From positions 549,709 through 613,708 of the forward strand of contig NZ_QVQV01000001.1 of NCBI RefSeq assembly GCF_003429005.1: DNA of 64,000 nt. Direction: 5' to 3'. The position numbers and the translations under genes were made by a program. The notes beneath the pieces are model-generated. The model had not been told where the DNA came from. It ran no database searches and worked only from the letters and a program-made list of their open reading frames with translations. Positions 6,774-15,088 of the stretch are shown here, piece after piece (positions within the stretch are counted from its first letter, which is position 1; every line of letters begins with the position of its first letter). Origin of the DNA: Paraburkholderia sp. DHOC27. GTDB lineage: Bacteria; Pseudomonadota; Gammaproteobacteria; Burkholderiales; Burkholderiaceae.

Positions 6774-8828
6774 TTATGGCGTGACGATGTTGAACCAGAA
6801 ATCGAAGTTGTCGAGCCACGAGACGAACTCGCCCAGTTTCGGCGCGCTGCCGCTGATCTTCGCCTTGCCGCCCATGACCAGCTTTTCCATCGACGTATTG
6901 CCCATCATGACTTCGTTGAGATCGGCGCGCGTCATTGTCACCGAGGCATCTGCGGTATCCGAAGTCTTGCCTTTTGAATAGTGCAGCGCGGAGTTTTCGA
7001 CGCCGACCAGGTAGCGCTCGTTCGTATCCGTCATGATGAAATTGAACGTGATGGACTTGCCGGCGGCGCGATCGCCATTCAGACGCACGCCCTGGTAATC
7101 AAGGAACATTTCCAGCGGCATGGCCTTGATCGTATCGGGACTTTGCGAACTGCCGAACGGAACCTTGTGCACGCCATTGCGCAATTCCATGGCGCCGGTC
7201 AGATAGAAGTTGCGCCACGGCGCGGACTCCGCCTGGTAGCCGAGCTGTTCGTAGGTATCCGCGAGCAGATGCCTGGCGGAAACGTTTTGCGGATCGGCAA
7301 AAACCACGTGATTGACGACTTCCGCGACCCAACGATATTCGCCCTTGTCGTAATACGCTTGAGCCTTTTGCAGGACCGCCGCCGAACCGCCCATGAACTC
7401 GACATACCGCTTGCCGTTTTCCACGGGCGGCAGGCGGTGCAGATTGGCCGGTACGCCGTCGAAGAAACCCAGACGCAGGTTGTACTGCGCGACGAGATCG
7501 TGAAACACCGTGCCGTAGTAGCTGCGGCAATACCACTGTTTGGCGAGCGAATCGGGCAGCCGCAACGACTCCGCGATCTCGAGCGGCGTGTAGCCGGTGT
7601 TGGCGAGCCGCATGGTCTGATCGTGCAGATAGCGGTACATGTCGCGCTGCGCTCGCAGGAAGGCGACGATGCGTTCGTTGCCCCACGTCGGCCAGTAGTG
7701 CGACGCGAACAGCACTTCCATCTCGCCGCCGAACATGTCGATGGCAGCTTGCAGGTACTTCGACCACAACAGCGCGTCGCGGACCTTCGCACCACGTAAC
7801 GTGTAGAGGTTGTGCAGCGTGTGGGTGGCGTCTTCGGCTGCGCAGAAGGCCTTGAACTTCGGCAGGTAGAACATGAACTCGGCGGGCGCTTCGGATTCGG
7901 GCGCCATGATGATCGTCATGTCCACGCCGTCCAGCGTGAGCTTCTGACCGGTGGAAGTGGCGAAATCCGTGGGGACCAGCATGGTGATGGCGCCGATCGA
8001 CGTGGTCTTGCCCAGGCCGCCATCCACGACGCCGGTCGTATTTCTCGGCAACAGATTGCCGTACATGTACGCGGCGCGTCGACTCATGGCGTTGCCGGCA
8101 ATCACGTTCTCGCCCACCGCGGCTTCGGTAAAGCCCGCGGGCGCGTAGATCTTCACCTTGCCGGCTTTGAGATCGGCCTCGTCGATGATGCCGCGAATGC
8201 CGCCGTAGTGGTCTGCGTGGCTATGCGTGTAAATGACGTGGGTGATGGGCCGCTCGCCGAGATGCGGCACCACGAGCTGCTTCCAGACGACGACCGATGC
8301 ATCTTCGGTCATGAGCGGGTCGATCACGATCCAGCCCGTGTCGCCGCGAATGATGCTCATCACCGACAGGTCGTAACCGCGCACCTGCCAGATGCCGTCC
8401 ACCACCTGGAACAGCCCGTGATTCATGTTCAGCTTGGCATTGCGCCACAAGCTTGGATTGACCGAGTCCGGCGCGTTGTTCTCGGGGCCGCCGCTAATAA
8501 ATGCGAACTGGTTTAGATCCCACGCAGCCCCTCCTTTCGAACTGGGAATGATGCCGGGATCGGGCAGTGTGGCGATCAACCCACGCGTGGCGTCCTGAAA
8601 GTCCTGAGTATCGCTAAATGAAAGCTGATTGGCATAAACCGCGTTGGCTTCGCGAGTGGCCTGGGTGGGTGGCTTTGCACCGATGCCGGTAGGCTTGGGG
8701 CTCGCGGGATTCTGCGCGATGGCCTCCCCGACGACCGTGCCAAACCCCGTGGCGATGCCAACCGTGGCGACGCCTTTCAGAAAGTCTCTACGTTTTGTTC
8801 CGGAAGCCGGATTGCTTTCGTCGGACAT
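6774..8828 (-). CDS. Alkyl/aryl-sulfatase, metallo-beta-lactamase fold (SdsA1/BDS1 type), Tat-exported
   Basis: 684 residues, normal for type III alkyl sulfatases. A twin-arginine leader opens it (KRRDFLKGVATVGIATGFG), indicating export as a folded metalloprotein. The zinc-binding MBL motif THSHADHYGG starts at His202, and further metal ligands are expected in the following 150 residues. The middle region supplies the dimerisation helices, and the C-terminal ~130 residues are an SCP2-like lipid-binding domain (YLVGVENSALHYSKG). Known members hydrolyse SDS-like alkyl sulfates to alcohol and sulfate. It leads a two-gene unit with the small Cys-pair protein. Confidence 0.92.
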   Translation of the reverse strand: MSDESNPASGTKRRDFLKGVATVGIATGFGTVVGEAIAQNPASPKPTGIGAKPPTQATREANAVYANQLSFSDTQDFQDATRGLIATLPDPGIIPSSKGGAAWDLNQFAFISGGPENNAPDSVNPSLWRNAKLNMNHGLFQVVDGIWQVRGYDLSVMSIIRGDTGWIVIDPLMTEDASVVVWKQLVVPHLGERPITHVIYTHSHADHYGGIRGIIDEADLKAGKVKIYAPAGFTEAAVGENVIAGNAMSRRAAYMYGNLLPRNTTGVVDGGLGKTTSIGAITMLVPTDFATSTGQKLTLDGVDMTIIMAPESEAPAEFMFYLPKFKAFCAAEDATHTLHNLYTLRGAKVRDALLWSKYLQAAIDMFGGEMEVLFASHYWPTWGNERIVAFLRAQRDMYRYLHDQTMRLANTGYTPLEIAESLRLPDSLAKQWYCRSYYGTVFHDLVAQYNLRLGFFDGVPANLHRLPPVENGKRYVEFMGGSAAVLQKAQAYYDKGEYRWVAEVVNHVVFADPQNVSARHLLADTYEQLGYQAESAPWRNFYLTGAMELRNGVHKVPFGSSQSPDTIKAMPLEMFLDYQGVRLNGDRAAGKSITFNFIMTDTNERYLVGVENSALHYSKGKTSDTADASVTMTRADLNEVMMGNTSMEKLVMGGKAKISGSAPKLGEFVSWLDNFDFWFNIVTP

Positions 8829-9397
8829 ACATCCTCCATGTTTTCCAGGACACCCGTGGACCGATTCAAGTGCGTGGTAGCCATCGGGCGATGAGGCGGT
8901 CGCGTTTAATCCTAGGTTAACGAGAAATGATCCGCAATGGACTTGGGGTACGACCAGTTTTCGAAACTGGAAGGAACCCGAAATGATTAATGAAATATCA
9001 AGCGGAATTGTTGCTGGTTTCTCGTGTAGTTGATGGATTGAGCTATCACCGTCAGGCGCGCATCCCCTACGTGCATCGCAGTTTCGGTTGATGTGTGGGC
9101 TTTGATTCCATTGCCCGTCATGGCGAGCCGAATCTGGTTCATCCAGATTCCTACATTGCAGTCAGAACAATCCCACTCAAATAAGAATGGTCCTAGGTAC
9201 TTAAGAATCGCCGCTCCATATCATTAATGGGCGCCTGAACGATAGGCCAATGCTTCAAAACAAGACCGCCTTTCCGGCGATGAACATTGGAACGCCCAAG
9301 GCAACGCCACCGGGCATACGCAAGAGGCGCGTCGCAATGAACACGGCGCCGCGTCGAATTCAACGCAAGAACGTTTTTAGTCACTGGAGTAGTCACC
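8829..9397. other. Non-coding region between alkyl sulfatase and pilus operon
   Basis: 569 bases, distinctly more A/T-rich than the surroundings, with divergent promoters expected for the sulfatase (minus) and pilin (plus). CCTAGGT occurs twice (8911-8917 and 9192-9198). The second copy is bracketed by direct repeats of TAAGAAT (9182-9188 and 9202-9208). No ORF here looks real. The AT-richness would suit H-NS-type silencing of the pilus genes. Confidence 0.5.
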
Positions 9398-9952
9398 ATG
9401 AAATCACTGATCCCCGCTATTGCAATCGCCGCTGGCGGTTTGCTCGGTCTCGCATCGTTCGGCGCACAGGCGTCGGACGGCACGATCACGTTCACAGGCA
9501 CGCTGTCGGATACCACGTGCTCGATCAACGGCATCGCCTCGGGCACGCCCGTTACTTCGGCGGTCACGCTGCCGGAAGTGTCGGCTTCCACGTTGGGTGT
9601 CGCGGGTGCAACCGCCGGCCGTTCGGCTCCGATTCCGCTGGAATTGACCGGCTGCTCGGGTACCGCGACCAAAGCCGTGGCCTATTTCGAAAGCAGTCCT
9701 AATGTCGATCAGGCCAACGGATATTTGACGAACACGGGCGGCACTGCCAAGAACGTCGACGTGCGTTTGCTGAACGCGTCGTTCCAGCCGATCAACATTC
9801 TGACCGCTGAAAACAACCATATCGCCGCTAATGGCGCAACCATCAGCGCGGGCGCGGCCAGCCTCAAGTACTACGGCGAGTATTTCGCCACCGGTGCAGC
9901 GACTGCCGGCACGGTGAACACGAGCGTTTCGTACACGATGCAGTACCAGTAA
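9398..9952 (+). CDS. Major fimbrial subunit (type 1 pilin, FimA family)
   Basis: 184 residues. A Sec signal peptide (residues ~1-25, ending GAQA) precedes a mature pilin domain that starts SDGTITFTGTLSDTTCSING. The two cysteines (in DTTCSI and LTGCSG) form the usual intramolecular disulfide. The last residues SVSYTMQYQ carry the penultimate aromatic of chaperone-usher pilins. The subunit is exported, capped by the chaperone encoded next and polymerised outside the cell through donor-strand exchange. GGAG lies about eight bases before the ATG. A terminator follows directly. Confidence 0.93.
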   Translation: MKSLIPAIAIAAGGLLGLASFGAQASDGTITFTGTLSDTTCSINGIASGTPVTSAVTLPEVSASTLGVAGATAGRSAPIPLELTGCSGTATKAVAYFESSPNVDQANGYLTNTGGTAKNVDVRLLNASFQPINILTAENNHIAANGATISAGAASLKYYGEYFATGAATAGTVNTSVSYTMQYQ

Positions 9953-9963
9953 GCGAATAGCTC

Positions 9964-9992
9964 AGGCGTTCGCACGTGCGAACGCCTTTTTT
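9964..9992 (+). terminator. Terminator between pilin and chaperone genes
   Basis: AGGCGTTCGC and GCGAACGCCT form a perfect stem around ACGT, followed by TTTTT. It sits inside the pilus operon and probably attenuates read-through, giving excess pilin over assembly proteins. Confidence 0.88.
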
Positions 9993-10034
9993 GCAGCCAA
10001 TTTTTAAGATCATTTTTGAAAGAAGGTGGGTGTG

Positions 10035-10775
10035 ATGAAGCTCGGTCGAATTGCAATGGGAGTGGGTCTTGCCTGTGCGCTGATGGCGGGTGCGGCAAGC
10101 GCAAGCGTGACGATTGGCGGGACGCGTGTCGTGTATCCGCTCGATCAGCGCGAAGTCACCGTCAAGCTGGATAACGACAGCGCGACGCCGTCGCTGGTGC
10201 AGGTATGGATCGACGATGGTCATCCGGATGCGAAGCCGGGCGACATCAAGGTGCCGTTTGTGATTACGCCGCCGATCTTCCGCATGGACCCGAAGAAGGC
10301 GCAGACGCTGCGCGTGATGTATAGCGGCGAGGCCGTGCCCACCGACCGCGAATCGGTCTACTGGCTCAACGTGCTGGACATTCCGCCAAAGGCTGCGAAC
10401 AAGGACGATGCGAACGTGTTGCAGATTGCGTATCGCACGCGCATCAAGGTGTTCGTGCGCCCGACGAAACTCGCCGGCAAGCCAGAAGACGCACCGTCCC
10501 AACTGAGCTGGAAGATTACAGCGGCGCCGGGCGGTAAGGGCGAAGCGCTGAGCGTGACGAATCCCACGCCGTACTACGTGTCGTTCAGCGAAGTCGACGT
10601 CGAAAGCGGTGGTCACACCTACAAGAACGAACGCGGCGGCATGGTCGCGCCGCGTGCCACTGAAGTTTTGCCGGTTGCGCAGATGAACGCCGTCGCGACA
10701 GGCGCGAAGGTCCACTACACCGCGATCAGTGATTACGGCGGCGCCTTGACTGGCGACGCGACCATCGGCCAATAG
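10035..10775 (+). CDS. Periplasmic fimbrial chaperone (PapD/FimC family)
   Basis: 246 residues with a cleavable signal peptide (~23 residues, AGAASA). The first Ig-like domain starts VTIGGTRVVYPLDQREVTVKLDND, the G1/A1 strand pattern of PapD proteins with the conserved Arg that anchors subunit C-termini. The hydrophobic IFRMDPKKAQTLRVMYSG and YWLNVLDIPP segments form the chaperone signature. It stabilises pilin and adhesin subunits before delivery to the usher. The ATG at 10035 is preferred over an in-frame GTG at 10026 because an AGGTGGG ribosome site fits it. Confidence 0.93.
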   Translation: MKLGRIAMGVGLACALMAGAASASVTIGGTRVVYPLDQREVTVKLDNDSATPSLVQVWIDDGHPDAKPGDIKVPFVITPPIFRMDPKKAQTLRVMYSGEAVPTDRESVYWLNVLDIPPKAANKDDANVLQIAYRTRIKVFVRPTKLAGKPEDAPSQLSWKITAAPGGKGEALSVTNPTPYYVSFSEVDVESGGHTYKNERGGMVAPRATEVLPVAQMNAVATGAKVHYTAISDYGGALTGDATIGQ

Positions 10776-10912
10776 CGCGCACTAGCGCCGCACCGGCCGG
10801 GCGGCCCGCGCCGCCCCTACGACAAAACATTCCCGCACTTCGTGTGCGTTGCACAGGCAACGCACAGGGGCAACGCATGCCTGTTTGCAGGACCTTGGAA
10901 GTCAGTCAGATC

Positions 10913-13624
10913 ATGAAGCATTCACCTCGATATCAGCTGCGCGCGCAGGTTTGCGTTGAGTCTGGACCGTTTGGCCTGAACCCGGTTACCGCCGTCGTAC
11001 TGTCGGCGTTCACGGTAGTGAGCGGCGTCCAGTCGGCGAGTGTGAATGCGTCTGAAGTCACGGCCGCGGCGGCCCCGGAGGCGGTGCAGTTCGATACCTC
11101 GTTTCTCCGTACCGCACCGAGCGAAACCGTCGACGTCACGCGTTTCTCGCACGGCAACGCCGTGTCACCGGGCGTGTACTCAGTCGACGTGTGGATGAAC
11201 GATATCCGTATTGCGCGTCAGGACGTGCGGTTCGTGGCGGCACAGGCCGGCGATTCCGCACGGCCGTGTCTGAGTCGTCAGATGCTGGAAGGCTTCGGCG
11301 TCGATTTCGCCAAGGTGGGGGCCGATAACGGCACAAAGCCAGAAGCGGGCAAGACAGACAGCGCACCGCAAGCCACGTCGACGGCGCCTGCTAGCGAACC
11401 GGCCGGCACCGCCGTCTCCAGCGAATGTGTTGATCTGGCCGCGGTCGTGCCGGGTGCTTCGTTTGACTTCGACTTCTCCGAGCAGAAGCTGACATTGAGC
11501 GTGCCGCAGAAATACATGCGCAACGCCGCGCGCGGCTATGTACCGCCGGAGATGTGGCAAACCGGCGTCAATGCGGGCTTCATCAGCTACAACGCGAACA
11601 CGTATCACACGAGCGGCGCAGGCGTTGATTCGACGCAAAGCTATCTCGGGATCGACGCGGGTTTGAATATCGGCGGCTGGCATTTCCGCCACCAGTCCTC
11701 GGTGACGACGGGCACCGGCGAAGGCACGCAGTTCGACAATATCGCCACGTACGTGCAGCACGATCTGACGAAGCTCAAATCGCAGCTGACGATCGGCGAT
11801 TCGAGCACGACCGGCGACGTGTTCGACAGCGTCGCGTTCCGCGGCGTGCAGATCGCGAGCGATGACCGCATGCTGCCCGAATCGCTGCGCGGCTATGCGC
11901 CGGTGGTGCGTGGCACGGCGCAATCGAACGCGCGGGTGACGATTCGTCAGAACAACCAGGTGATCTATGAAACGACGGTGTCACCTGGACCGTTCGAAAT
12001 CAAGGACCTGTATGCCACCGGATACGGCGGCAATCTCGAAGTCACCGTGACCGAAGCGGACGGCCACACCGAAAGCTTCACGGTGCCGTTCGCCTCGGTC
12101 TCCCAGTCGCTGCGGCCGGGCACCACGCGCTTCTCCGCGACGGCCGGCCAGTTACGCGACTCCTCGCTCGACACCAAGCCCGCCTTCGCGCAGTTCACCC
12201 TGCAACGCGGCCTGACCAACGCGGTCACCGCGTACGGTGGCGCGGTGGCATCGAACGGCTATGTGGCTGCGGATATCGGCGCGGCGCTGAATACGAAATA
12301 CGGCGCATTCTCCGCGGATATCACCGGCGCCCAGACCGAAGTGCCCGGGCATGGCACGATGCACGGCACCAGTTTGCGCATTGGCTACAACAAGTTTATC
12401 GACACCACGGATACCAACATCGCGGTGGCTGCCTATCGCTACTCGACCGCGGGCTTTCTGAATCTCTCGGACGCCGCCTCCGTGCGCGACATGGCGCTGC
12501 ATGGCGGCGACATCAACACCGTGGATCGTGAGCGCAACCGCCTGCAGATCACCGTCAACCAGAATTTCAAGGATCACGGCACGGTGTTCCTTAGCGCGTC
12601 GTCGCAGAAGTACTGGAATCGCGGCGGCAGCGATACGTTCTTCCAGGCGGGCTATACGAACAGTTTCAAGTACGGCACCTACAGCGTGACTGCGGGGCGT
12701 ACGCGGAATTCCGACGGCACGATGGAGAACCTGTACATGGTCAGCACGACCATTCCGCTCGGACACAGCCAGCATTCGCCGATGCTGTCGACGAACCTGT
12801 CGAGTTCGGGCGGCGCGTTGAACATGCAGGCCAACGTGAGCGGTTCGCTGGGCGACGCCAACCAGTACTCGTACAACGCCTACGGCACATACAACGGTGC
12901 AAGCACCGGCAGCGCGTCGAATGCAGGCGTGAGCGGGTCGTGGCGTGCACCGTATGCGCAGTTGACGGCGTCGGCCAGTTCGGGCGCGGGGACGAGCCAG
13001 GTGTCCGCGGGCGTCAGCGGCTCGATCGTCGCGCATCCGGGCGGCGTGACGTTCTCGCAAACCGTGGGCGATACGTTCGGCATCGTCGACGCTCAAGGCG
13101 CGGCTGGCGCAAGCGTGTCGAGTTCGCCCGGCGTCAAGGTCAATAGCCACGGCTATGCGGTGGTGCCGTATTTGACACCGTACGGCATGAACACCGTCGA
13201 TATCGATCCCAAGGGCACCTCTACCGACGTCGAGTTTGAATCGACATCGGAACAGACCGCGCCGCGGCTGGGTTCGGTGGTGATGCTGAAGTACAAGACC
13301 GTTACCGGCCGTGCCGCGCTGATTCGTGCTCCCCAACTGGGCGACAAGGCGCTGCCGTTCGGCGTGGATGTGGTCGATGCGCAAGGACGCACCGTCGGCC
13401 TAGTCGCGCAGGACAGTCGCATTTTCGCGCGCGGGCTTGAAGACAAGGGCTCGTTGTTCGTGAAGTGGGGCGAAGCCGGGTCCGAGCAGTGCCGCATTGA
13501 CTATGTGTTGCCGAAGCAGAGCGGCACGAGTAGCAGTGCGGCGTATCAGTCGTTTGAAGGGCACTGTGTGGGTGGCCGTCAAACAGTCTCAGCCGATTCA
13601 ACATCGGATCAGTCGAAAAGGTGA
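10913..13624 (+). CDS. Outer-membrane fimbrial usher (FimD/PapC family)
   Basis: About 903 residues, close to family length. The N-terminal domain (VQFDTSFLRTAPSETVDVTRF) binds chaperone-subunit complexes. The central 24-strand barrel with SLRPGTTRFSATAGQLRD and the plug follow, and the C-terminal domains contain the Cys pair around EQCRIDYVLP. A Ser/Thr/Ala/Pro-rich insertion of about 30 residues (KPEAGKTDSAPQATSTAPAS) interrupts the N-terminal domain, which is unusual. The start is uncertain: I chose the ATG at 10913 because a signal-like hydrophobic stretch follows at residues ~20-40, but 10877 or 10844 are possible. Confidence 0.92.
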   Translation: MKHSPRYQLRAQVCVESGPFGLNPVTAVVLSAFTVVSGVQSASVNASEVTAAAAPEAVQFDTSFLRTAPSETVDVTRFSHGNAVSPGVYSVDVWMNDIRIARQDVRFVAAQAGDSARPCLSRQMLEGFGVDFAKVGADNGTKPEAGKTDSAPQATSTAPASEPAGTAVSSECVDLAAVVPGASFDFDFSEQKLTLSVPQKYMRNAARGYVPPEMWQTGVNAGFISYNANTYHTSGAGVDSTQSYLGIDAGLNIGGWHFRHQSSVTTGTGEGTQFDNIATYVQHDLTKLKSQLTIGDSSTTGDVFDSVAFRGVQIASDDRMLPESLRGYAPVVRGTAQSNARVTIRQNNQVIYETTVSPGPFEIKDLYATGYGGNLEVTVTEADGHTESFTVPFASVSQSLRPGTTRFSATAGQLRDSSLDTKPAFAQFTLQRGLTNAVTAYGGAVASNGYVAADIGAALNTKYGAFSADITGAQTEVPGHGTMHGTSLRIGYNKFIDTTDTNIAVAAYRYSTAGFLNLSDAASVRDMALHGGDINTVDRERNRLQITVNQNFKDHGTVFLSASSQKYWNRGGSDTFFQAGYTNSFKYGTYSVTAGRTRNSDGTMENLYMVSTTIPLGHSQHSPMLSTNLSSSGGALNMQANVSGSLGDANQYSYNAYGTYNGASTGSASNAGVSGSWRAPYAQLTASASSGAGTSQVSAGVSGSIVAHPGGVTFSQTVGDTFGIVDAQGAAGASVSSSPGVKVNSHGYAVVPYLTPYGMNTVDIDPKGTSTDVEFESTSEQTAPRLGSVVMLKYKTVTGRAALIRAPQLGDKALPFGVDVVDAQGRTVGLVAQDSRIFARGLEDKGSLFVKWGEAGSEQCRIDYVLPKQSGTSSSAAYQSFEGHCVGGRQTVSADSTSDQSKR

Positions 13625-13629
13625 ATGAA

Positions 13630-14760
13630 ATGGTCAAATCGATATTGGCAATGATCAGATATCGCGCTGCCGAGACCTGGTTTCGGTCCGTCACGGCGCG
13701 GACTCGGCATGACGGTCTCGTATGCTGGCTAACGCGAGTATTTTTGCGCTACGCGCTGGTTCTCTTTGGAGGATTGATGTCGCTATCGGCGCATGCAAAA
13801 ATTGAGTGCTACTCCCTTTCGGGCTATAACCAGGTGTTGGCAGTTGGCTCTATTTCTGTGCCGGCAAATGCTACCGTTGGGACTGTAGTGACCACTTTGG
13901 CGCCGATTACATATTCAGAGCAGTGCAGGTTTGTCAATGGAAGTCCGAATCCGACCGAGACGACCGGGACGAATACCGCAAACTTCAGCACGACTTCACC
14001 GCTCGGATTCGGTACGGACGTCTACCAGACCGCCGTGCCCGGCTTGGGAATTCGGTACATATTCAATTCATCGCAGTGCAGCGCAACCAACGTCACCATG
14101 ACGAACGGAACAGCCGCCGTCCCATGTGTGTTTAATGGTCCAGTTGGTGGGGCGTTTATGCCGGCCTCGATGACCGTAACGGCGCAACTGGTCGTAACCG
14201 GTCATATTCAGGGAGGGATTTCCACCCTAAACACTGCGCCAGAGGTCATGATCACTTTCGTCAATTCAGATAGCCCGACGGCATGGGGCCAAGGGTGGCT
14301 ATATACAGGTAACGCAACCGGCACCATCACCCAGGCCACCTGTTCCGTCAACCAGCAGGGCGTTGCCGTTTCACTCCCCGGTGTCGGCACTGGGGCGCTT
14401 TCTTCGGGTGTCGGCGCAACTGCGGGGGCGACGTCTTTCTCGCTGTCATTCAGTTGCTCACCGGGCGCGAAGGTGTATATCACGCTCACCGATAACGTCA
14501 ATCCGGCGAACCAGAGCAATACGCTCAAGCTGACCGCGGACTCGACGGCGCAAGGTGTGGGAGTTCAGGTGTTAAATAGCGGCTCGCCGGTCTCTTTCGG
14601 CCCGGACTCCAGCACCGTGGGTAACAAAAACCAATGGTTGATTGGAAGTTCGCCCAGCGGGCCCTTGCAGGTGCCGTTGGTCGCGCGATACATCAGTACG
14701 GGTAAGGTTTCGGCCGGAACGGTGAGGGCGCTGGCCACGTTCACCATGGCCTACCAGTGA
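13630..14760 (+). CDS. Two-domain fimbrial tip adhesin (FimH-like architecture)
   Basis: About 376 residues. An unusually long basic N-terminus (~35 residues) precedes the hydrophobic signal core LRYALVLFGGLMSLSAHAK. The ~190-residue N-terminal lectin-like region follows, rich in Thr/Asn/Gly with Cys pairs. The C-terminal pilin domain starts at ATCSVNQQGVAVSLPGV and ends VRALATFTMAYQ, the FimA-type end with penultimate Tyr. This two-domain design is that of tip adhesins; receptor unknown. It overlaps the usher stop if the GTG at 13621 is used; the ATG at 13630 has AAAAGG at proper spacing. Confidence 0.87.
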   Translation: MVKSILAMIRYRAAETWFRSVTARTRHDGLVCWLTRVFLRYALVLFGGLMSLSAHAKIECYSLSGYNQVLAVGSISVPANATVGTVVTTLAPITYSEQCRFVNGSPNPTETTGTNTANFSTTSPLGFGTDVYQTAVPGLGIRYIFNSSQCSATNVTMTNGTAAVPCVFNGPVGGAFMPASMTVTAQLVVTGHIQGGISTLNTAPEVMITFVNSDSPTAWGQGWLYTGNATGTITQATCSVNQQGVAVSLPGVGTGALSSGVGATAGATSFSLSFSCSPGAKVYITLTDNVNPANQSNTLKLTADSTAQGVGVQVLNSGSPVSFGPDSSTVGNKNQWLIGSSPSGPLQVPLVARYISTGKVSAGTVRALATFTMAYQ

Positions 14761-15088
14761 TTGCTGGAAAGGCGAAGATTCGCGGCCTCATACCGGAAAG
14801 GTCGGAATCCGGCGCCGGAAACCGGCCGGATCCATCGGGCTGTTTCCATACACCGACCCCCATGACGTGTATCATTCGTTCCCTGCGCTGCTCCGCGCCG
14901 GTTATCCCCGTTTTTTAGAACGTTCGTTCGCAACCCGCTTGCGTTGCGGCGCGTTTGCTCTGCGATGAGCCGGGTTTCCGTGCCTGACGGCCGCAGCTCG
15001 CCGCCGCCCGCCGCGTCAGACGTGACGGGAACAGGGGCCGCACGCTCCTGAACACCGCCCGAACCCCTATCCGTGACCGCCAGACCCG
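14761..15088. other. Non-coding region before prfC
   Basis: 328 bases with no convincing ORF. It contains GC-rich dyads near 14800-14835 but no clear terminator T-run. It presumably carries the prfC promoter; no confident -35/-10 pair was found. Confidence 0.4.
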
